A DNA stretch of 64,000 nt from Stichopus chloronotus (taxonomy: Eukaryota; Echinodermata; Holothuroidea; Aspidochirotida; Stichopodidae): NCBI GenBank assembly GCA_021234535.1, contig CM037845.1, positions 10,098,143 through 10,162,142 of the forward strand, in the 5' to 3' direction. A program made the position numbers and the translations under genes. Shown piece by piece: positions 12,301 through 24,200 of the stretch. The notes under the pieces are model-generated. The model was not told where the DNA came from. It searched no databases and saw only the letters and a program-made list of their open reading frames with translations. The first letter of the stretch is position 1. Each line of letters opens with the position of its first letter.

Positions 12301-15083
12301 CGCAGTTGCATTTTTTTTGTCTAGTGAGTTGAATGTGAACAAGATAACAGTCATACCATCAAATACGTTTCACGATGCTAGGAATGTTTGGAAAGCCTGT
12401 AATAAATTGCAAATTTACACAAAACTTTGTTTAATGCAATAATGAGGATACACAAAATTTCGGTACAGGTAGGAATGACTTCTTCTTTTCGACCAAACTT
12501 TTCTGATTCACCTTCAGTGAGGGAGTTGAACATTATATAGGGTTTAAAGTAGCATTCACACACACATTTCAAAAGTTGTGAGAAATTTGTGCAGAATCTG
12601 TTTTATGATGGAATTCTACACTGAATTAAAATCCAAACAGACAAGCCTTCCAGTGAACACGATGCAGGTTTGCTGTTGACTTTATGACATAGGGTTTAGG
12701 AAATCCTAATTCACAGAGAATTGTGTTTCTGTGTGCAACTCTACAAACATAAAACACAACCAGAGTATCAACATATTACAAAATGTAAGAAATATCAGAA
12801 AAAAAAAACAGTTGGTTTCTACCACTTTCTGGAGCCAGTTTTTACAGGTTTTACTGAAGACTTCAAAACATCAATTCCAAAAGGTTGAATATCTACACAA
12901 AGTACTGGTGGCCACCCACATCACGGCAGGAGAGATTGCAAACACAGTGAAAGATGTAAAACGACTATTTAAAGGAGCACATCCTGTGCTAGCCTTGGCG
13001 ATGAACCGTTTTCACTTCGCAGAGATGTATTTGCCACTACATGTATCGTTGATGATAAATCATCATGCTTACAGCTTCTCCGGTATCGGACTTTCCGCAA
13101 GTCAAAAAGATTTTTATGATGCAACATTGCAGAAATGCACATAAATACTGAGAAAAGACTGAGAAAAAGCGACTGACATTGACCAAAGACATTTAGTTAT
13201 TAACTTTTTCAATGTATCCAAAATGTACACTTTCATCGATATTTTCTTCTCTACAATATTTCAAAAGACAAGCAGTATTTTGAAACATGTTTTTCTATTC
13301 AATACCTTGTTTTCATTTGGTTGACACGTAACATACATCTTATACATATTACATCTAATCATAATTATAGTGGCCAACCCCCACATACACACATACAGTG
13401 ATAGATCTTTACAAACAACAATAAATGAATACTGAAGCAGCATGGGAACAATGACCAATTGTTCTTTTGGGCAATTACGTCACATTTCATTATGAATATC
13501 ACGATGCCGAGGAAAGACCAAACCAAAGACTCATGATAAGATAACATCAGAACCAAAAGTCACTTAAATAGAAAAGATTTTAAAATGATTACTTCCAAGA
13601 AAGAGAAGAAATTTGATATCTATGTATGCATTTTGTCATTGAATATATAAAATGAATACTACTAGAAAAACTTCAAGTTTTTTTTGAAAGGAATGTAAAA
13701 ACAGGTGTGAAAAAAAAGTGCACTTCCTACTCCATGTTTTGTCTGCAATCCTATTTCTATCAAAGTTTTTATTCTTTGAAAACATTACATCAAGATTTGA
13801 AACACGCAATCACTCAAGGCCATTGGCATTTGAAACATTGATCTAAAAAAAAAAAAAGTCATTTCTATTCTTCCTTCTTATTCATGAAAGCACATCTTTG
13901 TCAACTTCTTGAAAGTTTAAGGCCAAAGCTGCTGTTGAAAGAACAGATGGAGAGCACGGACAGCGCGAGCGCTCTGAATCCGACTGACCGGAATGGGGAA
14001 TGCATGATTCTCAGTACTTTTTTCCTTGAAGGCCCATCTATCAGGAACGGTGAAGATGAACCTATAAAATTATCGCGATGGGTCATTAGGTGACAAACTG
14101 AAATGTTTCCTCAGCAAAAATGACTGAGAAAATAAGGTACATTAATCACTTTTAACAGTCTGTGGAACTACTACAAATGAAAACAATTCTCAGTTATATG
14201 CAAAAATGAGGCAATGGTGAAGTGTTCGACTATCTGTCGTGTACGAAGGAGAAGGCGCAAAAACTTCATTAGCTGGAAGTATAAAACTGTATTATTTCCT
14301 TCCACTTTTCATCTTTGTTTGGTTTTTAAGTTTTAAGTGGTTTTATATGCTGGATACTTCAGTTCCTGCTCTTCCCTGCCTCTGAATACTGAGATTAAAG
14401 GAATACAAAAAAAAATATTTGCAATAACTTGCATTTGACTGGAAATTAAACCGCTGTTGGAATCCCTCAGTAGAAATTTAAGTACCTCGATTATGGAATA
14501 TAAAAAAAAAACCCTGTTTCATTATTCTATTTCGGTAAAGCATATCATAATATGCTTATAGCAGTTCATTACTTCCTTGTGTAAATGAATACAACTCTCC
14601 ATGTGATTATCTGGTATAAGAAGCGGTCTCTTGAAACCTTTCCACATGACTGACAAGATTTCAGATTTCACAAGTTTAAGTATCTGTCTGTGTGCATGTT
14701 TGTCTCTTTTTAAAACATTGTGTACTCATTTCATTCCACTTGTTACAAACTGTGCGAACAGCTTACAGTGTCTCCTGACTTGACCATAACAGGTGACATC
14801 AGTGAAGACTTGTAACATCAAACTGGTGACTCTTAAAACTACACCAAAGGATTCATCAGTTCTAAGCTAAAAGTGTTATTATTTTACAAATTTATCATCT
14901 ATTCAAATGGCATAACTGAAACATGCCGACTATTTTCGTCATGACGACGTTTACGGGATAGCGTTAACGTGGAAACGACGCAGAAACAAAGAAGCGCTTG
15001 CGAATGATCTAACGGCTGAACAGCTAAAAAATTCAAATTTTTATGGAAAATGATAGAATGATACCTAAACCAAAAATCTTTCA
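9341..15083 (-). other. MYO6: Probable 3' UTR and downstream flank of myosin VI
   Basis: No further coding exon is seen downstream of the myosin stop at 15084. The first canonical AATAAA on the minus strand is at 13768-13773 (TTTATT on plus), which would give a 3' UTR of about 1.3 kb. Later candidates lie at 10313-10318 and 9353-9358, so a much longer UTR is also possible. The 137-codon plus-strand frame at 12731-13144 has no recognisable domain and lies antisense to this presumed UTR. Which poly(A) site is used cannot be told without transcripts. Confidence 0.4.
13768..13773 (-). terminator. Candidate AATAAA polyadenylation signal
   Basis: The first exact AATAAA hexamer on the minus strand after the myosin VI stop codon, about 1.3 kb downstream. 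The cleavage site is not determined. Confidence 0.3.
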
Positions 15084-15274
15084 TCACATGGTCAATTTTG
15101 CAGTAGCTGCAGTTGGCCTGGCCTGATGAGTGCGGATTGCCTCCAGATGGTACTTCTTCCCGCCGACCCGCTCCCACTCTTCCTCGAATTCCCTCTCCAG
15201 GATCTCCGCGTTGGGCCTCCTCGTCAGGCCTGTCGCATCCAGGGTCATCTCACACATGTTGAGGTCATCTTTGC
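15084..15274 (-). CDS. MYO6: Myosin VI exon 27 (terminal coding exon)
   Basis: Residues 1186-1248 and TGA stop. Begins after TTTTGACAG with two bases completing Gly1186. Encodes the C-terminal half of the cargo-binding domain, including [16 protein letters not shown] and HQARPT.ATA, which are hallmarks of the myosin VI tail end. Confidence 0.95.
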
Positions 15275-18200
15275 CTGTCAAAAGAGTGAGACGAATCTCA
15301 TTTGATGCCGGTCAATGGCGACTGAAACCATCTCCACCCGTCACTGACGATGTTATCCGAAGACAAACCTCTTTGACATCTCTCTCTCTCTCTTGCATTT
15401 AATTTGTTTGTGGCAAACAACACTCACGTTTTTAGACTAACATGACCTACAAGGGATCTTTAATGAGGTTTGGTTCTACTTGTGTCTCACTCCCCAACTT
15501 CCAGCTACATCTAAACCACTAGGACTTAAATTATAAGAGACTGAGGGTATTCTCTCGTTACCATCAGGGGAGGTTTCCCTTGGTTACTTCTTAAAACACC
15601 CAGGTAGGCTAAAAGTATTACACTTTTATTATCAGGTAATTTCACAACAAACTTTGCCTTCGTAACATCTTTTTCGCCCAGTCACTCTTACCTGCTACAA
15701 GGGTGATCGGGACTTTGTTGGGATGGATTTCCATCTGTCTGGCTATCCAAGGGCCGTCAAAATGAGCGTACCAGAAACCTCTCTGACCCATCCCACCAGC
15801 GGCAAATGGGACACGAAAGTAACGCTGCCCTTTGGGTTGAGCGGCTGGAGGCTTGGGTGACTGGACCAGAGTCTCATACTGCTTGGCTGTGAATTAATGT
15901 ATGAAGAACAATAAAGATAAGAAAAGAGTATAAGTATCAACAGTTCGACAGGGAAGTGATAAATGTAGAGAAAATGTTAATGTTGGGCAGTCCAATCCCC
16001 TCTCAAAGAAAAGGCGTTTTTTTCACTAAAGAGTGCTCTTTGAGCACTCTGTCTGAACTAGTAAGTAGCTCCCATGAGAATAAATCCATGAGCATCACTA
16101 ACTTTTTACCAGCATATAAATTTGAACTTTCTTAGCTGAACTGCAGTTTGATAAAAGAGAAAGAAAAAAAAAACATCCACACAAATTAGATCCACTGATT
16201 ACTGCACTCATGAATCAGACCAAAAAATGATAAAAATTCATGAGAGAAACTTTAAAACTTTCTAACTGCTTCTAAAAGTCTGGTAGACTTCAAAATGTGA
16301 TCAGGTATCTCGGATGACATTTACTCTTACCATGGCGATGAGTGTCAAATCCTGACTCACCAGCTGACATTCTGATCAATCAATCCCTTTAAGGAAGCAT
16401 GGGCTAAAAATGTGGAATTCTACCCTACACCTGAAATACTCACTTGAGGAAGATTTGAATGTAATCTGCCATTTCAGCCAACTGAGAGATCTTGGTTCAA
16501 CTTTTGGGTGTTTTAGACGGTTTCTACTAGCAATTGTTGCAAGATGCCTGTTTCTTGCTTTGTTTTAGAGGAAAAATGTTACAGAAAAAGATGCAACATC
16601 TTTCTCACACCTTATTACCTTTACCTTGTTACCCTCCCTAAAAAGACAGAAACTTGAACTATGATATAGTTCATGAAACTTTCATGCCACGGAGACTTAC
16701 TGCATTTAGTTGTAGGTCGCTCCCAACACCATGCTGCATCATGCTACCGGCCAGTGGGGATTTTCTGCTCCTGTGAAGCTTTGTAACTACAAGGCTAAAC
16801 CGATAGTTGAGAACGGATCTAACTTTTAGCATCCAGCATCTGTTACTACTTTTACCTCAGACTGACTTTCTACGAGGAAACACTAGATGACTATGACACA
16901 CCTTTCTTAGTTACATCTGTCTGTGTATTTTCCCACATCTTTGTAGTGAAAAAAAATTAAAAGAAAGCTAAATTTTCTGCACAGACGCAGCACAAGCCAT
17001 CTTTGAAAGTATTATCATGTTGACTCAGACTTACCAGACTGCATGACCGGTTCTGGAGCTCTTTGCTGTTGATTTTGTGCTGAGTTGGTCTTCTTGTTTT
17101 TGGTCTTCCAGGCATGGTAGACCTTCAGCCTACGATGGAATTCTTCCTTGCAGGCTGCAAGCAGCTCCACGTCTGCAAGAGAAAAAAGACAGATGTCTCT
17201 TTTTGTGAAAAAGCAGGTAAATTAACTGGAACGGATGAGAAATTAATGCATGGGTGGTTTTTAACGATACATTTGAAAGTACAATAAATTGCAAACTATC
17301 TGTGGGCAAATTCAGATGTAGCAAATCAGGAATGGCACTTTAATAAGTTGGAAAAAGCAGTATCAAGCAAGTCAAACCATTAAAATTGTGAAAAATCTCT
17401 GAAACAACAACAAGAAATATCACTTGAAAGTCGGAATTGCGACCTAAGCAAAATCCAGAAAGATGAACTAGCTTGGCAACATTCTGATATACTAGAAGAT
17501 ATTGGATTGATTTTCAGGTACAGCTTGGTGATACCAGACAGTTTCACTCGATCAAACATTTCAAGTTACAAGAAGTATGCCTTACATTACCTGAACATGG
17601 CATCTCTACCCATTGATGACAAAGCATGTTATAAACCGCCAAAAATTTCGCTTCTAGCAACCTCAGCTGATATGACATCAAAACGTCAGCAAACCATGTC
17701 TTTCTGGTTTGACATAAAATATGTCAGCAGACACTCTGAGTCTGGTTTCAGGGTAACTTGATTGGAAATGAAGCATTATCAGGATGGAACATGGAAGTTG
17801 TGAAAGGGAATTGCAAAAATCTAAGTTTCAAAAGTTGCGAAGTAAAATGAAGTTGCTAAATGGAACTAACCTGTAGATGTGTTGATCAAATCTCTGAGTT
17901 CAGCGTACTTCAATTTGGACAGGTCTTGTTTGGATGGCGCAGAGGCCTGGACTGGTATCTCTGACCTGAGGAGGTAAAAATACACGAATGTGACAAAGAC
18001 CGACCAAGCGTTATCCCCTCCCCAAACCAAAAATGGTCGAACACTTGCCATAAAACTTTGGTTGTCAAATCCACTGTTTTCTTTTGCAGAATTTCACAAC
18101 AAACACAATAAGCTTTATCACCTTTGGGTGAAAACTTGAGAAGAGTTTGCCCAGCAATGGGGAAATGGGGGGGGGGGGTTGAGGGCAAGAAGGAGGGGAG

Positions 18201-21200
18201 AGGAAGGAGAATGGGTACTACAAATTTCAAAGAAAGTTAACGTCCTTCAACAAGGAAGTTTCATCCAAGGCAAATGAAACACAATGCTGTCTCAAAGTCT
18301 TTTGTATCCGCAACAAGGTTTGAAAGTCTCTTCCTTTTTTTTCAGTGCTATGAGACAGTTTAATACTCTCCAAAATTGGTAGACATGCCAGAAGTATCGC
18401 AATACTCCCCCCCCCCCCCTTCAAGAACCAAGCATTTTCCTTTTCTGGTTTTCAATTATTTGTACCGCATTTCACAATTTAATGAAACCGTTGGGTCCAA
18501 AATAGCACTCGGAATCAAAACGTTCCAGCCACAGAAGGATTTGGTTGGCATCATGCAGGGCTTTCCTTGATTTTGCTTGAAATGCTTTGAAGAATCTGGT
18601 ATCATAAAAAAAACAAGCAAAAATAAAGGACCAATCAGAAGCCACCATTTGGTGCTGTGTCACTATTTGCTCAACCTGTATCTTATTTCTTTGAGACTTT
18701 CCCTGATGGGAGCATTGAGGAAAGAGGATTTTAAAGATGATTTGTTTGTGGTCTGTGGACTCACACTGTCACAACTGGTTCCTCCACCTGGATGACCTGG
18801 GCCTGGCTCTCTGCAGCCAGCCTGTGGGCCATCTCCTGGTCCAATCGTTCTTGCTCCAGCTGAGCTTGCCTGTGAAAAAGCGAAGGAGAATTCGGACTTA
18901 TGAAAGTAACCTAAGCAAATGGATGAGAGAAGTACTACCATTTTTGTGGGTCCCACACTAACACACCCAGAGACATGACACTGATTTGAAGACTGCCCTC
19001 TTTGTGGGTCCTATGCAAACACACCCAAAAGGCTTTATTCTGATTTCAGAAAGGAACACATGACCGCGGAAAAATTATGCCAACTCTGAGGGACCATACT
19101 GAGATATATTTGCCCTTCTCTGTCAATCTCTGTAACCGTCTACTGAAATGGACCAAATTGTAATTCTGTGAAACACATCTAGCACTCACAGCACAATGGA
19201 TTTAAAACCAATTTTTCATTCAAAAGCAATGACTCAAGTACAAGGGATCTATAGTCTCACTAGATAGCCATCATACGTGACAATGACACAGTTTATTCCA
19301 TCCACTTGGAAAACATAACCTATAGCAGCGACACAATGGTAAACGCAATATAAATATTTACATAATCCATATTTTAAGTTTGTCTTGAACATATTCGAGA
19401 TGTGATGGAAAGGAAAAAACTGAAGTATAATTCTTATAAATTGTTTTCCACTGCATAAATTATTTACACGATAATTAGAAGGTGGTTAGATAACAAAGAT
19501 AGCAACTTATCACTAACACCAAAAGAAGACACTAGAGTACATAAGGAAAGAAAAAGAAGAAATCAGCAAAAGGTGGAGAGAAAAAAATAAATTAGGCTAG
19601 TACACTCTTTCGAAAATCATCAAAGAAAGGAGATATAAGTTCATTGCAAAAGTTTTGTGATGACAATAACTTTTCATTATACCTTCTTTTAAAAAGGGAA
19701 ATGGTTTTACATTGTCTAATACTGTCATCGAGTGAATAAAATAGTTTGACTCCTGAGGTGACACTTCAGTCAGAAGGTACACTGATACTTGGTTCACTGT
19801 CTCTCCTCTGACTCAATGTTGCCACTCACAAAGAGTGTCAACGATTGCTTTCATCACTTTTGCATTTTGCACCCCTGCTCCCCCCACCTCGTCTTTTGGT
19901 TTTGATTGCACACATCTAACACCTCTCGAACACGAACCCTCAGCTTCAAACTGATCTCCACCTTAGCTATCTCAAATCCTTTTAAACTCTCAGATAATCT
20001 GCTTCTCCTATGACTCTCTGACAAACAAACCTCTTTTTCTCTTCTTCCATTTTCCTCTGCATTTCTTCCTGCTTCTTCCGGTCTCTCTCCAGCTGCTTCC
20101 GTTCCTCTTCCAGTCTCTTCCTCTCCTCCTCCAGCTGCCTCTGCAGTTCTTCCTCTTCTCTTCTTCTCTTCTCCTCCATCTCTGCTTTCCTGAGAGATCA
20201 AAGCAAAATAGAGAGTGTCATCCCACCAGTCCTTTTACCTTGGTTCAAGTGTTAAAAAAAAAAATTACAAAAGCCAATGAACGACATTCCCCCCCCCCAC
20301 TTCCTAAAATATGAGATTCTGTTTTCAGTCCCCTTCAACTGCTCTGTATTTAGTTCAGAGTTGGCACACAAGCATAATGATTGAGGATGACATGGTGTGG
20401 GAATTAAATTGAGAATTACTGCTGACGTACTATCCTCCCATGACCCTTGCAAACTATTGCTTTGCCCACCTCTTTGCCTAGGGCAGGAGCTTCTGGCTGG
20501 AGAGCAGCAAAAACTTTTAAGGCTGCAGTATGTATCGAGGTTGCAAAGAGCCATAGCCAAAAAAGAAACTTGTAACTCACAAAGTATACTGTGGAAAATG
20601 TATTTGCTAGTTCATTTGCCACTCCTAACCTTGCAAAGGAGAGTTCCTCCAACTAGAAGGGTCTTCACAGTCAAGCCTGCCTTGGTGGCAACTTTAATCA
20701 ATACATCTTTCACTATAAATATGGACATATTTCTCCATTATTCCCAGAATCCCCTTGAGACACCTGAAGTTCTAAGTTTATTCCCTGTCATTCTTGTCAG
20801 GATACTGCATTTCACCATTCATTTCTAGACATGGCGGCATGTTTAATGTAGAGAGCATAAGTAAAACATACTGGTGGCTTTTCAAATCCCTTGTACAACA
20901 TGAGACTATGTTGTCTTATATGGACAAGGTCATATTTGAAGAGCTAAAAAACAGACTGTGATGCATCATCTCTCTAACTTCAACCTGTTAACTTGGGTTG
21001 TCTTTTCCACATTTTATTCTTACCATATTCTAAAGAATACGTCACGTTCAGTTGTTAACGATGGAAACAGATTGCACCTCTAGCACAGACAGAGCATGTG
21101 TAGGACGGTTTGTAATGATCTAATACATACTTTGTGCTTTGATAGCGTAGATGAAAATGTACCCACAAATTCAGCATGTCAAAGTGCCCCCATGACTTGC

Positions 21201-24200
21201 CATGAGGCCACTATGAACTGTCTCACTCCACTCCATATCAGCTGATTAATCCACTTTGGTCAGACGAAAGGAGGGGGGGGAGGTTTGCTTGTGAGACCCA
21301 AATAGAATTATGAAAATGGAATGTTGACAACATGTTGACAATATCTATTTTCAAAATTGTCTTTGGTTGTCTCACAAGCAACCCTCCCCCCTCCCCTCTC
21401 ATCAAAGTGCTTCTACTTTTGACTCACTTGCGCCTCTCTTCCTCTTCCAGCTTCCGTTTCCTCTCCCTCTCTTCCTCCTCCAGTTTCCTCAGTCGTTCCT
21501 CTTCCTCCTTTCTCTTCCTCTCGCGCTCCATCTCCTCCTGGATCCGGCGGAGCCTCTCTCGTTCCGCCTCTTCGGCTTTCTTCAGGTTGATCAAGCTCTT
21601 GATGCTACCTGCGAGTTCCATCGACAGCTTCAGGTGGTGGTCCTCCATTTGTTTCCTGGTCATAATTGTTGTCTGAAGGGCATGGCGAAGGAAAACAGGG
21701 GTGGGCAAATGAATACCATTTTAAACACTCCATTTAGGAGAATATTTCCTTGGCAAGAAACTTCATAAATACTCTCTCTGGCAACTTTCTTTGCGACTGC
21801 TTTACCTTTATTCATCGGTCCTCCTTATGTTGTCAATTGTGTATTACATGATGAACTGTTGTTGAGATGCAATTTCAGATGACAAGAAGGGTTCAGGAGT
21901 GGTATATTAGATGAATACATATCAATGTGAAATAAAAGCTTTCAACCAGATCTTTTACTCAGTGGCCATTTCAGAACTAAAAAGACCAATAACTTCAGGC
22001 TTCTTTGACTTCAAGTCGGTACAAAATTTCGAAGAAAGTCACTTTAACTCTGACCAACTGGAAATAACACAACATCTTGGATGGAAGTTTTGGTAACATT
22101 TGATGAGATTGAAAGCAATGATTTACCAGTTTGAAAGGTAAAAATTTTGAGAGCAGGTTACCTTGATCTGTGAAATGAATGCATCAATCTTCTTCTTTGT
22201 ATCTTTCACCTGAGCTTTGGCTTTCTTGTCCTCGATGTCCTTGGCTGAAGAACAAAATAAAACCACAAAATAAAAAAGAAATCCTAACAACTGTAAACAT
22301 GAATCATCCCTGACAAATTACATCAGGTATATCTCTCAGGTGAAGTTTATTTCACAGCTGGTATCAGCGGTTCTGTTACATTTCCATTTCTGGAAAGAAT
22401 AACACACAACAGGAGTTCCATTGTAAGACTGCCTGAACATTCAATTTTCATAAACTGCCACATTACCTTTCCTGATCGGATTCAGTTTTTCATGTAACAA
22501 AGTTGTAACATTAGAAATACAAAACAGTGTTTAAGTGTTTACGATTTGTTTTGATCGTGACACCTTGTCACAATCACATAGTGTCACAGGTTATTGTGTG
22601 ACAGCATGTTGCAGGTTATTGGGTGATGTAGTATGGCAAGTTATTGTGTGATAGAATACAGAATGTTATTGTGTGACATAGTACGATACATTGTGTGACA
22701 TGGTACAGCATGTTTTTGTGTGACATAGGAAAGAATGCTATTGTATGACATTTATAATTAACAAAGACTCCCACTGATACATTGAGGAGATATGAAAAAA
22801 AATAGGGCCAAAAAAAAAAGTGGTCAGAAGTGTTTTGGATGAGTCACAACCCAAAACTTGTAGCCGTTGGCACTGCCAAATGTTTTATGAAAACTGAGTT
22901 CAGGGTTGACTTTACGCATGTTGAAAAAGATGACAAAGCCGAATTGGACAATTTTTGAAGTTAACTTCATACCAATTCTGACATGCACAGAAATTTGCAT
23001 AAAGATATTATGAAGTGTATCATAATTACTACCATGATATTTACATGCCACATTTAAGCCTAATGTTATACATTCATAGTCTCCATATATATGGCAGAGG
23101 GTATGTTACCTTCATATGACGAATACATGGTTATCTCTTAATAAGGGTGTTATGATGCTGCTCCCACTACATCAGAACCATCACAAAAGGGGCCACTCAC
23201 CAATTGCTGACATTTTCTCAACCTCCGAGAAGAGTTTCATGGCATTCCTAAGAGCGACGATTCGTGGACGGTGTTTTCGAAGAGCGATAATTGCTCTGAA
23301 TACACTTTGCATCTTAATGAGGGCAGCACGCCGGTACAGGATCTTGTTCTTCACTTTAGTCAGAGAAAAGAGCATAACAAGACCTTATCTCAATCATAAA
23401 CAGCAAATTTATGAAATGTGTCTGACAAAAACACACAATACTGCCAGAAATGTCAGTGGAAATGTTTCCACGGAGAGAGAAAGCTTTAAGACTGCAGAAG
23501 GTTTGACATTCAAATCTGAAATATTTTTGCACTGTGAAAATGCTCTAATGTTTGGACTGTAATAGTCAAATTTCTCTTATTGATATGAATTTTCTCACTT
23601 GCAATGAAAAATCACTGCATGTCACTCCTTTGCAAAGAGGTAATCTATCAGGATTGACAAAATGTTGCTGACTCGAAAATGATAAAACTTCTCTTGCAAG
23701 TTAGGCCACTTATCCACTTTTACAAATGGGATGTGCCTTCGTTTTAGAGTATTTAGCTGGTGTTTATGGCAAAAATGTGAAATAAAAAAGAAAAAACTAC
23801 ATTAGGGGTAAACTTGTTTTCTTTTCAGCAAAAAAGCAAATACCAAATTCATCCACTGAGACAGAAAGCCAAAGGTCATTGTGGTTTATGAGCATTTACT
23901 AAGAAAAAAAAACTGTATCAATCACCTGATACACATAGCTATGAGGAACGCACACTTCATTGGTCAACAAAATTATTGCAATTTGGCTTGCCATACAAGC
24001 ATGATGCCGTTCGAAGCACCACAGTCCTTTTCCGGCTCGTGCTGACAAGTTCTGATTTGAATGGTCTTAAACCAAAAAAACCTGACTCATTGCTTTTGAC
24101 AGAGTAGAGGGCAGCTACCATTATCAAGCCACACTAAAAACTGGTTATCTGACCTAATTTAAAAGTCACATGTCAATCCCCGTCAAAGACCCAGACTGTG

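Noticed and set aside
12731..13144. 137-codon plus-strand frame
   Set aside because: Longest plain frame downstream of the myosin gene but antisense to the probable 3' UTR, low in sequence complexity at its start, and without any recognisable domain.
20397..20828. 143-codon plus-strand frame
   Set aside because: Antisense within myosin intron 21, no recognisable motif, no splice or promoter support.
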